The notes under the pieces were generated by a model that searched no databases, was not told the DNA's origin, and was given only the letters and a program-made list of their open reading frames with translations. A program made the position numbers and the translations under genes. From positions 1-64,000 of the forward strand of contig JAGIAI010000014.1 of the NCBI GenBank assembly GCA_017744935.1: a stretch of DNA of 64,000 nucleotides. The letters are read 5' to 3'. Below, one piece after another: positions 19,406 to 27,758 of this stretch (position 1 is the stretch's first letter; each line of letters starts with the position of its first letter). The stretch comes from Variovorax sp. GTDB taxonomy: Bacteria; Pseudomonadota; Gammaproteobacteria; Burkholderiales; Burkholderiaceae_C.

Positions 19406-20671
19406 TTAGAAAGCGTGACGGATACCGAGGTCGTAGCCCGTCGAGTTCTTCGGGGCGTAGCCGGTCGGGTTCACGAACGCGCCGGTGACTGCCAGGCCGT
19501 TGCCAACCAGGGTGTTGTCCTTGTTGGTGACGTAAGCAACCGTAGCGTACAGAGCCGTGCGCTTCGACAGGTTGTGCACGTAGCCGATAGCCCACTTGTC
19601 AGCCTTCGGATCTTGCAGACCGAAGAGCTGGGTCAGGTTCTGGCTGATAGCAGTCGTTGCACCGGGGATCTGGAGGTCGCTGTACTTGACGGCCGAGTAC
19701 GAAGCGCGGATCAGACCAGGGCCGACCGGCACGGTAGCGCCGAGCAACCAGCCCTTGGCGCCCGGATCGGTCAGACCGAAGGCGTTGAACAGGTTGGGGT
19801 TCGAACGGTCGGTTTCGTTCTTGGCAGACGAGTACTCACCGAAGAGCTTGACGACGCCGAAGTCATACGAAGCGCCGAGGTTCCAGGTCTTCAGCGTGTT
19901 CGTCGTGCCAGCGAAGAAGTCGTCGCCGATCGTGGCTTCGCCGTAAGCGAGAGCAACGTCCAGCGGGCCGTTGGCGTAGCCTCCGCGGCCACCGACGTAA
20001 CGGCCGGTGCGCTGCGAGTTAGCCGTGTTCGGGGTCAGGATGCCCGGGTCATACTTCGACGCTTCGTTGAAAGCGTACATGACCTGACCATAGAAACCAC
20101 CCAGGTTCGGCGGCAGGAAGTAGCCGACCGAGTTGCTGGCGCGGACATACATCTGGTTGGTCGTGAAGCCGGTGGGAGCGGGGATGGTCGCGCCGCCGTT
20201 GGCCGTCGAGATCAGGTTGGTACCAACGCCGTTGGTGCCGAACGGATCGAACACGGTGTCGTTCCAGAAGGTCGGGGTGTAGTCACGGCCGAGGCGGACT
20301 TCACCGAACGCGCCAGAGAGGCTCACGGTCGAACGACGGTTGAAGAGGCCAGTGGTCGACGTGCCGGTCACGTTTGCCACGTTGCCGCCGGTCGTGCCGT
20401 CGTCGTTGCCCAGGCCCGCTTCGAGCCAGAAGCTAGCAGCCAGGCCACCACCGAGGTCTTCCGTACCACGGAAGCCGAGACGGCTGCTGTTGTAGCCCGA
20501 GTTCGTCAGCTGGTTCTTCTGGAGCTTGACTTCTTGACCGAAGCCGTTTTCCGACTTGTTCGAATAGCCATTGATGGTGGCGTCGACCACGCCGAACAGC
20601 GTCACGGACGACTGAGCCGAAGCAACGCCGGCGACAGCCAGAGCAGCCAGGGCAACTAGAGATTTTTTCAT
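19406..20671 (-). CDS. Gram-negative general porin (Omp32/OmpC-like)
   Basis: This is an outer-membrane 16-strand trimeric porin for small, usually anionic solutes. The signal peptide MKKSLVALAALAVAGVASAQ is classical, and the mature start SSVTLFGVVDATINGYS with SSRLGFRGTEDLGGGLAASFWLE is typical of betaproteobacterial porins. The chain ends in Phe (LGIRHAF), as the BAM assembly signal requires. At 421 residues it is slightly longer than Omp32-type porins. The ATG at the start of the signal peptide is chosen over the upstream TTG. The 282-bp gap to coq7 must hold its promoter and leader. Confidence 0.95.
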   Translation of the reverse strand: MKKSLVALAALAVAGVASAQSSVTLFGVVDATINGYSNKSENGFGQEVKLQKNQLTNSGYNSSRLGFRGTEDLGGGLAASFWLEAGLGNDDGTTGGNVANVTGTSTTGLFNRRSTVSLSGAFGEVRLGRDYTPTFWNDTVFDPFGTNGVGTNLISTANGGATIPAPTGFTTNQMYVRASNSVGYFLPPNLGGFYGQVMYAFNEASKYDPGILTPNTANSQRTGRYVGGRGGYANGPLDVALAYGEATIGDDFFAGTTNTLKTWNLGASYDFGVVKLFGEYSSAKNETDRSNPNLFNAFGLTDPGAKGWLLGATVPVGPGLIRASYSAVKYSDLQIPGATTAISQNLTQLFGLQDPKADKWAIGYVHNLSKRTALYATVAYVTNKDNTLVGNGLAVTGAFVNPTGYAPKNSTGYDLGIRHAF

Positions 20672-20953
20672 TGCAAGTTTCTCCAAGGTTAAACATAGGG
20701 CTCCGGTGCGAAGGGCTCACCGTGACTGGCACTTCTGTGCTCCCACCGGACCCCGGGCCAACCTCCTTTTGGGAAGTTGTCGCTATTGCACCAGAGCCGC
20801 TTCGCGAGGGCAAAACAAATCGCCCGAAATGTCGGCTGGGTTCGACGTTTCGTTGCACGACTGCAACAAAGCATCTCGGACGCGAGGCGTCCCGCGATGC
20901 GAAAGACGTCCCTCGTAATTTGTGTCCTTTTGTAGATAGGTTCCAATCGCCCG
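20672..20953. other. Divergent intergenic region, porin / coq7
   Basis: The gap of 282 bp must carry promoters for both genes. No convincing -35/-10 pair, riboswitch or repeat was picked out. A GGAGG-like element on the minus strand at about 20764-20768 is too far from the porin start to be its ribosome-binding site. Confidence 0.5.
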
Positions 20954-21583
20954 ATGAACCGATCGCTCGACTCCGTCCTGTCGGTGGCAGACGCGGCACT
21001 GCGCACCCTTTTCGCCACGCCGCACGCGACGCGGCCGACACCCTTGCCGGCCACGCCGCCCGGCACATTGACCGATGCGGAACGCCGCGAAGCCGGCGCG
21101 CTGATGCGCGTCAATCACGTGGGAGAAGTCTGTGCGCAAGCCCTCTATACGGCACAGGCCGCCGTGACCCGGGATCCGGCGCTTCGCATGCATTTCAACG
21201 ATGCAGCCCGCGAGGAAACAGACCATCTCGCATGGACACAGCAACGACTGGACGAGTTGGGTGCGCGCCCGTCCGTGCTGAATCCGCTCTGGTACATGGG
21301 CGCGTTCGGCCTCGGTCTTGTTGCAGGGCGGCTCGGCGATGCGTTGAGCCTGGGGTTCGTCGCGGAAACCGAACGGCAGGTGGAAGCTCATCTGGACGGC
21401 CATCTCGACCGATTGCCCGTTGCCGATACGGCATCACGCGCCGTGATCGATCAGATGAAGCTGGATGAAGCGCGTCACGCCAGCCATGCATGGAGTGCAG
21501 GCGCCAAGGAGTTGCCGCCGCCGGCCAAGGCGCTAATGCGTGCGGCAGCCAAGGTGATGACGACCGTCGCCCACCGCGTCTAG
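20954..21583 (+). CDS. coq7: 2-polyprenyl-3-methyl-6-methoxy-1,4-benzoquinone monooxygenase Coq7
   Basis: This di-iron monooxygenase performs the last hydroxylation in ubiquinone synthesis at the inner membrane. The 209-residue protein shows the carboxylate and His iron ligands: [37 protein letters not shown] and [10 protein letters not shown] hydrophobic stretch ([23 protein letters not shown]) should dip into the membrane. The length is normal. Confidence 0.95.
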   Translation: MNRSLDSVLSVADAALRTLFATPHATRPTPLPATPPGTLTDAERREAGALMRVNHVGEVCAQALYTAQAAVTRDPALRMHFNDAAREETDHLAWTQQRLDELGARPSVLNPLWYMGAFGLGLVAGRLGDALSLGFVAETERQVEAHLDGHLDRLPVADTASRAVIDQMKLDEARHASHAWSAGAKELPPPAKALMRAAAKVMTTVAHRV

Positions 21584-21607
21584 CGGCTCACGAGAGTCGT
21601 CCTCGCC

Positions 21608-22057
21608 TTACAGATCGATCAGGTCGAAACTGGTCGTGATCTCGGCCGTCTTTTCAAGCATCACGCTGGCCGAGCAATAGGTCTCGTGGCTCAAGGCGAT
21701 GGCCCGCTCCACTGCTGCAGCAGGAATCCCCTTGCCTGCCACGGTGAAGTGCATGTGGATCTTGGTGAAGACCTTGGGGTCCTTTTCCGCGCGCTCGCTG
21801 GTCAGCTTGACGCTGCAACGCTCGATCTGATGCCGGCCACGCTTGAGAATCAGCACGACGTCGTATGCGGTGCATCCGCCCGTGCCGGCAAGCACCGTTT
21901 CCATGGGCCGCGGCGCCAGGTTCTGACCACCGTTCTCAGGCTTGGCCGCATCAGGCGCGCCATCCATCATCAGGACATGGCCGGTTCCGGTCTCGGCGAC
22001 GAAGCCCATTGCCGATTGCGCGCCGGCGTTGCCGGTCCAACTCACAGTACATTCCAT
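21608..22057 (-). CDS. OsmC family protein (YhfA-like)
   Basis: OsmC/Ohr proteins use two cysteines to reduce organic peroxides. Both positions are present in this 149-residue protein: GTGGCTAYDVVLILK (first Cys) and SHETYCSASVMLEKTAEI (second Cys). The start at 22057 (MECTVSWTG) fits the family; the open frame upstream is unrelated. The gene converges with coq7 across a 24-bp gap. Confidence 0.9.
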   Translation of the reverse strand: MECTVSWTGNAGAQSAMGFVAETGTGHVLMMDGAPDAAKPENGGQNLAPRPMETVLAGTGGCTAYDVVLILKRGRHQIERCSVKLTSERAEKDPKVFTKIHMHFTVAGKGIPAAAVERAIALSHETYCSASVMLEKTAEITTSFDLIDL

Positions 22058-22148
22058 CTCACTAGCTCCAAGGGTCACGGACGTACGCAGAAAAAAAGAA
22101 AATCCGTACGGCGGCGTGAATTTGTGTTCGAAAAGCGTCACTCGCTTG

Positions 22149-22176
22149 TTGCAATGCAACAAACAGTCGATATACT
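22149..22176 (+). promoter_or_regulatory. Sigma70-like promoter for the small RNA before ilvA
   Basis: TTGCAA (22149-22154) and TATACT (22171-22176) are separated by 16 bp. The local sequence is clearly more AT-rich than its surroundings. Initiation would fall at about 22183, just before the first hairpin. Confidence 0.65.
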
Positions 22177-22182
22177 TTATTT

Positions 22183-22272
22183 CATCGCACACGAAGCAGT
22201 GTGCACCGGTTGTCTCCTCCACCCTCCCAATTGGTGGATTTAGCCCCGAGCCGCAAGGCCCGGGGCTTTTTT
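22183..22272 (+). ncRNA. Candidate small RNA with anti-Shine-Dalgarno loop
   Basis: Three hairpins follow one another almost without gaps. Hairpin 1: GCACAC (22187-22192) with GTGTGC (22199-22204), 6-nt loop. Hairpin 2: ACCGGTTG (22205-22212) with CAATTGGT (22228-22235), eight pairs including two G-U, exposing the 15-nt loop TCTCCTCCACCCTCC with two CCUCC cores complementary to ribosome-binding sites. Hairpin 3 (22242-22267): seven pairs, one mismatch, three pairs and a GCAA tetraloop, followed by six T. The layout resembles CcsR/cuckoo-type anti-SD RNAs known in other proteobacteria. It could also be a leader of ilvA, but the terminator argues for an independent RNA. The 5' end is estimated from the promoter. 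Confidence 0.72.
22242..22272 (+). terminator. Rho-independent terminator ending the small RNA
   Basis: AGCCCCG (22242-22248) pairs with CGGGGCT (22261-22267); an inner GCC/GGC stem closes a GCAA tetraloop; TTTTTT covers 22267-22272. It lies 46 bp before ilvA. Confidence 0.9.
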
Positions 22273-22317
22273 CTTGGCGCAGCCGCATGCGGACGAGAGG
22301 CCTATGATCGCGGCCCT

Positions 22318-23883
22318 ATGTCCAGCAACCCGAATCCGCCAGCCCATTCGCTCACCCCCGCCGACTACCTGAAGCGCATCCTCACCGCTCGCGTCTATGA
22401 CGTCGCTGTCGAATCCGCGCTCGAGCCGGCGCGAGCGCTGAGTGCAAGGCTAGGGAACACCGTGCTGCTCAAGCGTGAGGACCAGCAACCCGTCTTCAGC
22501 TTCAAACTGCGCGGCGCCTACAACAAGATGGCGCACCTGAGCCCCGAGCAGCTCGCCAACGGCGTGATCTGCGCCTCGGCCGGAAACCACGCGCAAGGCG
22601 TGGCCCTGGGCGCCAGAAAGCTCGGCACCCGTGCAGTGGTCGTGATGCCGGTCACGACGCCTCAACTGAAGATCGATGCCGTGCGGGCGCTCGGAGGCGA
22701 GGTACATCTGCACGGCGACAGCTACTCCGACGCCTACGTCTACGCCCTCGAGCAACAGAAGGTGCACGGCCTGACCTTCGTTCATCCCTTCGACGATCCG
22801 GACGTCATCGCGGGACAGGGCACGATCGCCATGGAAATCCTCCGCCAGCACCAGGGGCCGCTCGATGCGGTCTTCGTTGCGATCGGCGGAGGCGGCCTCG
22901 TTGCGGGCGTGGCCAGCTACATCAAGGCGCTGCGACCGGAGATCAAGGTGATCGGCGTGCAGATGAACGATTCGGACGCCATGATCCAGTCGGTCGCCGC
23001 AAAGCAGCGTGTGTCGCTCCCCGACGTGGGACTCTTCTCCGATGGCACCGCCGTCAAGCTGGTTGGCGAGGAGACCTTCCGCCTGGCATCCGACCTGGTC
23101 GATGAGTACGTCGCCGTCGACACCGATGCCGTCTGCGCCGCCATCAAGGATGTCTTCATCGACACGCGCAGCATCGTCGAGCCCGCGGGCGCGCTCGCGG
23201 TCGCCGCGATCAAGCAGTATGTCGAGGAACGCGGTACACGTGGCGAGACCTACGCAGCCATCCTGTGCGGCGCCAACATGAACTTCGACCGGCTTCGCTT
23301 CGTCGCGGAACGCGCGGAGGTCGGCGAGGAGCGCGAGGCACTGTTCGCGGTGACGATCCCCGAGGAGCGCGGAAGCTTTCGCCGCTTCTGCGAACTGGTC
23401 GGCCAACTGCCCGGAGCTTCGCGCAACGTCACGGAGTTCAACTACCGCATCAGCGACTCGAAGGAAGCGCATGTGTTCGTCGGCCTGACCACGACGACCC
23501 GGGGCGAATCCAGAACGATCGCCGACATCTTCGTCGCGCACGGCTTCGGCGCCATCGACCTCACGCACGACGAGCTTGCGAAGGAGCACATCCGGCACCT
23601 GGTTGGCGGCCGGACGGGCCTGGCGCACGACGAACGGTTGCTGCGCTTCGTGTTTCCGGAGCGTCCCGGCGCACTGCTGAAGTTCCTGAGCCTGCTCCGG
23701 CCAAACTGGAACATCAGCCTCTTCCACTATCGCAACCAGGGCGCGGACTACGGGCGAATCCTCGTGGGTCTGCAAGTTCCTGCGACCGACGACGTGGCCT
23801 TCGACGAATTCCTCCAGACGCTGGGCTACCCCTTCGTCGAGGAAACCCAGAACCCGGCCTACCGCCTTTTCCTGCAGGCCTGA
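22318..23883 (+). CDS. ilvA: Threonine ammonia-lyase, biosynthetic
   Basis: It deaminates threonine to 2-oxobutanoate, the first step to isoleucine. The 521-residue protein has the PLP Lys at 63 (QPVFSFKLRGAYNKM), SAGNHAQGVALGA (88-100) and the phosphate-binding glycine loop AIGGGGLVAG (188-197). The C-terminal third (about 335-521) carries two ACT-like regulatory domains (ALFAVTIPEERGSFRRFCE and RLLRFVFPERPGALLKFLSLL), as expected for the isoleucine-inhibited form. The start at 22318 lacks a strong ribosome-binding site. Any ilvA promoter must lie after the sRNA terminator or transcription must read through it. Confidence 0.96.
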   Translation: MSSNPNPPAHSLTPADYLKRILTARVYDVAVESALEPARALSARLGNTVLLKREDQQPVFSFKLRGAYNKMAHLSPEQLANGVICASAGNHAQGVALGARKLGTRAVVVMPVTTPQLKIDAVRALGGEVHLHGDSYSDAYVYALEQQKVHGLTFVHPFDDPDVIAGQGTIAMEILRQHQGPLDAVFVAIGGGGLVAGVASYIKALRPEIKVIGVQMNDSDAMIQSVAAKQRVSLPDVGLFSDGTAVKLVGEETFRLASDLVDEYVAVDTDAVCAAIKDVFIDTRSIVEPAGALAVAAIKQYVEERGTRGETYAAILCGANMNFDRLRFVAERAEVGEEREALFAVTIPEERGSFRRFCELVGQLPGASRNVTEFNYRISDSKEAHVFVGLTTTTRGESRTIADIFVAHGFGAIDLTHDELAKEHIRHLVGGRTGLAHDERLLRFVFPERPGALLKFLSLLRPNWNISLFHYRNQGADYGRILVGLQVPATDDVAFDEFLQTLGYPFVEETQNPAYRLFLQA

Positions 23884-23893
23884 GCCAACGCGA

Positions 23894-24556
23894 TCAGGTC
23901 GGCTCGGCCGGCGGCGCCATCACCGGCGCGACCCCTGGGACAGGGAAATTCGGCGGGAGTGGCGGCGGAGCCGTCACGGCCGGCGGCGCACCCGCCGGTG
24001 ACGGGGGTACAGCAACAGCCGGTTGCGGCGGTGTCGCCAAGGCCGGTTGCGGCGGCGCCATCACTGCAGGGTGCGACGGCTGAAATGGTTGCGGCGGTGA
24101 CGGGATGGCCAAAGGCCTCGTCGGCAGTTGCAGCGTCAGGGCTGCCTTGCCATCCGCGCTCGGACCGAGAGCTGCTCCTCGCGTCGTGACCGATTGAAGC
24201 ACGAACCCATCAGCCACCTTGGCGCCAACCTTGAACGGGCGCGCAGGCTTGCCATCGACCGCGATGAGGGCAGCGCCCTGCTGATCCGCATCCGCCACCA
24301 CGCCGAGCAATGCGAAACGGCTGGCGGCCTCGGGCGTGGCAGCAGCGACGGGCTGGTTGGAGACAGCGCCCAGCATCTGGGCCACGGCTGCCGGATCGGG
24401 CTCCAGCGGCGCCTTGAGGACGGCGGGCGGCGCGACCGCGTCAGAGGGCGCCGCCAATCTCAGCCCCCAGAACACGACGCTCGCCGCCGCGAGCGCCCAG
24501 ATACCGGCCGTCGTAGCGGCTGCGGGCCATCGGGCAGGTACGTAAGGGACTGACAT
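23894..24556 (-). CDS. gspC: Type II secretion system protein GspC
   Basis: GspC links the inner-membrane platform to the secretin. One helix near the N terminus (about 14-35) is followed by the periplasmic HR domain (about 70-145: ASRFALLGVVADADQQGAALIAVDGKPARPFKVGAKVADGFVL). The last 70 residues are Pro/Ala rich with repeated PPQP motifs instead of a PDZ domain. The gene is transcribed away from gspG, with 67 bp between the two starts. It converges with ilvA 10 bp apart. Confidence 0.85.
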   Translation of the reverse strand: MSVPYVPARWPAAATTAGIWALAAASVVFWGLRLAAPSDAVAPPAVLKAPLEPDPAAVAQMLGAVSNQPVAAATPEAASRFALLGVVADADQQGAALIAVDGKPARPFKVGAKVADGFVLQSVTTRGAALGPSADGKAALTLQLPTRPLAIPSPPQPFQPSHPAVMAPPQPALATPPQPAVAVPPSPAGAPPAVTAPPPLPPNFPVPGVAPVMAPPAEPT

Positions 24557-24623
24557 AAGGCCGGATTATCATTCAGCGAACACGGGCGACGTCGCCCTCC
24601 CTCACGGGTTCTCATTCAAATCC

Positions 24624-25064
24624 ATGCCCCTTTCCTACCGCTCCATTTCGCGCTCCCTGCAGCGCGGCTTCACGCTGATCGAACTGATGGTGGTGCTCGT
24701 CATCATCGGCGTGCTCGCCGCGCTGATCGTGCCCAACGTCATTGAACGCGCGGATGACGCGCGCGTGACCGCAGCCAAGACCGACATCAACAACCTGATG
24801 CAGGCACTCAAGCTCTACCGCCTGGACAACCAGCGCTACCCGACCGGAGAACAGGGCCTGCAGGCCCTGGTTGCGCGCCCGACCACCGGGCCGGCCGCGC
24901 CCAACTGGAAGCCCTACATCGACAAGCTCCCCAACGATCCCTGGGGCCATCCTTACCAGTACATGAATCCGGGCATCAAGGGCGAGGTCGACGTGCTCTC
25001 GCTCGGCGCCGACGGCCAGCCCGGCGGCGAGGGCAAGAATGCCGACATCGGCAGTTGGCAGTAG
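24624..25064 (+). CDS. gspG: Type II secretion major pseudopilin GspG
   Basis: GspG is the main subunit of the periplasmic pseudopilus. The prepilin peptidase site is RGFTLIELMVVLVIIGVLAAL, with cleavage before Phe and the conserved Glu at +5. The GspG body follows: RLDNQRYPTGEQGLQALV, LPNDPWGHPYQY and the calcium-site region DVLSLGADGQPGGEGKNADIG. The 146-residue length is typical. It heads the plus-strand gsp operon. Confidence 0.95.
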   Translation: MPLSYRSISRSLQRGFTLIELMVVLVIIGVLAALIVPNVIERADDARVTAAKTDINNLMQALKLYRLDNQRYPTGEQGLQALVARPTTGPAAPNWKPYIDKLPNDPWGHPYQYMNPGIKGEVDVLSLGADGQPGGEGKNADIGSWQ

Positions 25065-25542
25065 GCGCGGCTGGCGACCTTTCCGGCAGGCACGCCGCGC
25101 AAGTCGCGGATTCACGCTGCTCGAACTCCTGGTCGTGATCGCGATCATCGCGGTCGCCACCGCGGGCGTCAGCTTCGCGATGCGTGATTCCAGCCAGGCG
25201 GCGCTCGACCGGGAAGCGGAGAGGCTCGCCGCCCTGTTCGAATCGGCGCGTGCGCAGTCGCGTGCCAGCGGCATCGTCGTGCGCTGGCGGCTCACGCCGG
25301 AAGGCCCCGGCAACTTCACTTTCGACGGCCTCCCAGCCGGCACGCTGCCGAAGATGTGGCTTGCCGAGGGCATCGCGGCCCAGCCGATGTCAGCGGCCCG
25401 CGTGGCGTTGCCGGCACTGCAGCTCGGGCCCGATCCGATCATCGCGTCCCAGCAGGTCCTGCTGACCTCGGAGGCGCTGCCCAATCGCAGCCTGATCGTC
25501 GGCACCGACGGCCTGCGCCCGTTCACGGTGATGACGCCATGA
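25039..25542 (+). CDS. gspH: Type II secretion minor pseudopilin GspH
   Basis: The 167-residue protein has the prepilin signature RGFTLLELLVVIAIIAVATAG after a basic leader of about 23 residues. The ATG at 25039 is inside the end of gspG (26-bp overlap), and there is no other ATG, GTG or TTG before the signature, so this start is forced. It is a minor tip subunit of the pseudopilus. Confidence 0.88.
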   Translation: MPTSAVGSRRGWRPFRQARRASRGFTLLELLVVIAIIAVATAGVSFAMRDSSQAALDREAERLAALFESARAQSRASGIVVRWRLTPEGPGNFTFDGLPAGTLPKMWLAEGIAAQPMSAARVALPALQLGPDPIIASQQVLLTSEALPNRSLIVGTDGLRPFTVMTP

Positions 25543-25904
25543 GGCTCGCTCGCCAGGCCGGCTTCACGCTGATCGAGGTGCTCGTCGCGCTGGGCATCGT
25601 CGCGATCGCGCTGGCCGCCGGCACGCAGGCGACCATGGCGCTCACACGGAATGCGCAGCGCCAGTCCGACGTCATGCTCGCCCAGATCTGCGCCGAGAAC
25701 GAGCTCATCAAGGCGCGTCTCGCCAAGCAATTGCCCGCGGTCGGCGATTCGGGCCTGACCTGCGTCCAGGCCAACACCGAGTTCGGGGTGACCGTTTCGA
25801 CCAGCGCCACGCTGAATCCCAACTTCCGCCGAGTGGACGTCCAGGTCGTCGATGTGTATCAGGCGCCAGTGCTGCGGGTCTCGACCATCGTGGGACGCTA
25901 CTGA
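25539..25904 (+). CDS. gspI: Type II secretion minor pseudopilin GspI
   Basis: The 121-residue protein has a 7-residue leader and the signature AGFTLIEVLVALGIVAIALAAG. It overlaps the gspH stop by ATGA. The conserved Cys pair of GspI proteins appears as QICAENELIKA and LTCVQANTEFGV. It helps nucleate the pseudopilus with GspJ and GspK. Confidence 0.92.
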   Translation: MRLARQAGFTLIEVLVALGIVAIALAAGTQATMALTRNAQRQSDVMLAQICAENELIKARLAKQLPAVGDSGLTCVQANTEFGVTVSTSATLNPNFRRVDVQVVDVYQAPVLRVSTIVGRY

Positions 25905-26551
25905 TGCGTCGATCGAAAGGCTTCACGCTCATCGAGCTCCTGGTCGCGATTGCGGTCATGGCGCTGCTCGCCATCATGAGCTGGCGCGGCCTGGACGGAA
26001 TGGCCCGTGCGCAGGCACAGAACCGCGAGCGCGGAGACACGATCCTCACCCTGCAGACGGCCATGAGCCAATGGGGTGCCGATCTCGACGCCACGGTGGC
26101 ACTGTCGCGGATACGCGCCATCGATTGGGACGGCCGCGTGCTGCGCCTCACCCGCCGCAGCACCGATGGCGACACCCCGCGCGCTTACGTCGTGGCCTGG
26201 GCGCTGCGAACCGATCCGGCCACGGGGACACGTTGGCGCCGCTGGCAGTCGCCGGGCTTCACCACCCAGGCCGATTGGCAACAGGCATGGGAACGCGCGG
26301 CGGCGTGGGCGCAGGGCAGCTCCAACGACGCGGGCGACGCCGAAGTCGACCTGCTGCCGATCCAGGAATGGCAGGTCTACTACTTCCGGAACGACGCCTG
26401 GGGTCCGGCCGTCAGCGCCGATGCGCTTGGCACCAGCACGCCCCTGCCTGACGGCGTCAGGCTGGTCATCACCATTCCCCCGGGCGCAGCGCTGTCAGGC
26501 ACGATCACTAGGGACTGGGTGCGTCCTTCCGTCACGGTGCCCAAATCATGA
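25904..26551 (+). CDS. gspJ: Type II secretion minor pseudopilin GspJ
   Basis: The 215-residue protein starts with a very short leader and KGFTLIELLVAIAVMALLAIMSWRGLDGM. It shares one base with the gspI stop (TGATG). The body has the GspJ pattern QWGADLDATV and, near the end, LPDGVRLVITIP. It forms the tip complex with GspI and GspK. Confidence 0.92.
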   Translation: MRRSKGFTLIELLVAIAVMALLAIMSWRGLDGMARAQAQNRERGDTILTLQTAMSQWGADLDATVALSRIRAIDWDGRVLRLTRRSTDGDTPRAYVVAWALRTDPATGTRWRRWQSPGFTTQADWQQAWERAAAWAQGSSNDAGDAEVDLLPIQEWQVYYFRNDAWGPAVSADALGTSTPLPDGVRLVITIPPGAALSGTITRDWVRPSVTVPKS

Positions 26552-27627
26552 AGCGGATCCAGCGCGGCGCGGCCCTGTTGGCCGCCATGCTCACCGTGAC
26601 CCTGGTCGCGACCTTCGCCGCGTCCGCGCTATGGCAGCAGTGGCGTTCCACCGAAGTCGAGGGGGCCGAACGGGCACGCGTGCAGTCGGGCTGGTTGCTG
26701 ATCGGGGCGCTGGACTGGTCGCGGCTGATCCTCCGCGAAGACGCCCGAGCGAGCGCGGCCAGCGGCGGCGCCGATCACCTCGCCGAGCCTTGGGCCATTC
26801 CGCTCGCGGAGGCAAAGCTGTCGAGCTTCCTGGCGGCGGACAAGAACGTCACCAGCGACATGCTCGAAGGTGTGCCAGACGCCTTCCTTTCGGGGCAGAT
26901 CATCGACGCCCAATCCAAGCTCAACGTCATGAATCTGGTCGCGGACGGCAAGCCGGTGGAATCGGCCGTCGCGGCGTTCACCAAGCTCTTCCAGCTACTC
27001 GACCTGCCGGCAGGCGAGGTAGGTGTGCTCGTCAGCAATCTGCAACTGGCACTGCCGCCGGCCGCGACCGCCAGCAGCAGCGGAACGACGGGCAGCACCA
27101 CGACCACGACCGGAACGACGCCCGCCACGTCCACGACCGGAACAACCGGCACGACAGGCACCACGACGACGAGCAACACTCCGGGCACCGGGCCCCTGAT
27201 TCCCCAACACACCTACCAGCTCGTCTGGCTCGGGCTTTCGTCATCGACCGCCGCGGCACTGGAACCGTACGTGACCGTGCTTCCGGTGAGAACGGCGCTC
27301 AACCTCAACACCGCCAGTGCCGAAGCGATCTACGCAAGCGCCCCGAAGCTCGATATGGCGAGCGCCAAGCGCCTGGTCGAACGCCGCTCACGCAGCTATT
27401 TCCGGAGCGTTGCCGATGCCAGCGCGCTGGTACAGGAAAGCTCGACCCAGTTCACCGACACCAACCAATACAGCGTGGCCACCAGCTACTTCGAAGTACA
27501 GGCGCGCTTGCGCCTGGACAGCGCCTGGGTCGAGGAACGGACCCTGCTTCAGAGAGACGGCATCGACGTCCGCATCGTCTGGCGTGAACGTGGCGCGGGC
27601 GCCACGGTCCTCCCGCCGAAAAGCTGA
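26548..27627 (+). CDS. gspK: Type II secretion minor pseudopilin GspK
   Basis: The 359-residue protein begins RGAALLAAMLTVTLVATFAASALW, the GspK form of the prepilin helix, which lacks the +5 Glu. The alpha domain region (DAQSKLNVMNLV) and the C-terminal helix-hairpin-helix-like LNLNTASAEAIYASAPKLDMASAKRLVERR are present. A Thr/Gly/Ser low-complexity linker of about 40 residues (about 174-214) interrupts the globular part and is unusual. It overlaps gspJ by ATGA. Confidence 0.9.
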   Translation: MKRIQRGAALLAAMLTVTLVATFAASALWQQWRSTEVEGAERARVQSGWLLIGALDWSRLILREDARASAASGGADHLAEPWAIPLAEAKLSSFLAADKNVTSDMLEGVPDAFLSGQIIDAQSKLNVMNLVADGKPVESAVAAFTKLFQLLDLPAGEVGVLVSNLQLALPPAATASSSGTTGSTTTTTGTTPATSTTGTTGTTGTTTTSNTPGTGPLIPQHTYQLVWLGLSSSTAAALEPYVTVLPVRTALNLNTASAEAIYASAPKLDMASAKRLVERRSRSYFRSVADASALVQESSTQFTDTNQYSVATSYFEVQARLRLDSAWVEERTLLQRDGIDVRIVWRERGAGATVLPPKS

Positions 27628-27758
27628 CGGCTGAGTTCAACTGTCATTAATTGGGTCAAGAATATTCGCAACGCGCGCAGCTCCTGTATGGGACGCTATC
27701 AAATCTGTAGCGGCAATTGTCGTCCCGCACCTACAATGACGACCCTTTTTCTTCGTCC
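27628..27758. other. Intergenic region between gspK and gspL
   Basis: These 131 bp are AT-rich against the rest of the operon. They hold an inverted repeat, CGCTA(9 nt)TAGCG at 27694-27712, and a TACAAT element at 27732-27737 without a clear -35. It may be a secondary promoter or a small intergenic repeat. Confidence 0.4.

Noticed and set aside
22242..22272. Interpretation of the hairpin before ilvA as an isoleucine/threonine leader-peptide attenuator
   Set aside because: No short open frame with Ile, Thr, Val or Leu codon runs precedes it, and no alternative antiterminator pairing is apparent.
22201..22317. N-terminal extension of ilvA by 39 codons from the ATG at 22201
   Set aside because: The extension would run through the small-RNA hairpins and terminator and has no similarity to threonine dehydratase N termini. 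The ATG at 22318 fits the family.
27068..27191. ACG/ACC-rich repetitive stretch considered as a CRISPR or tandem-repeat locus
   Set aside because: It is inside the gspK frame, encodes a Thr/Gly/Ser linker, and has no regular repeat-spacer pattern.
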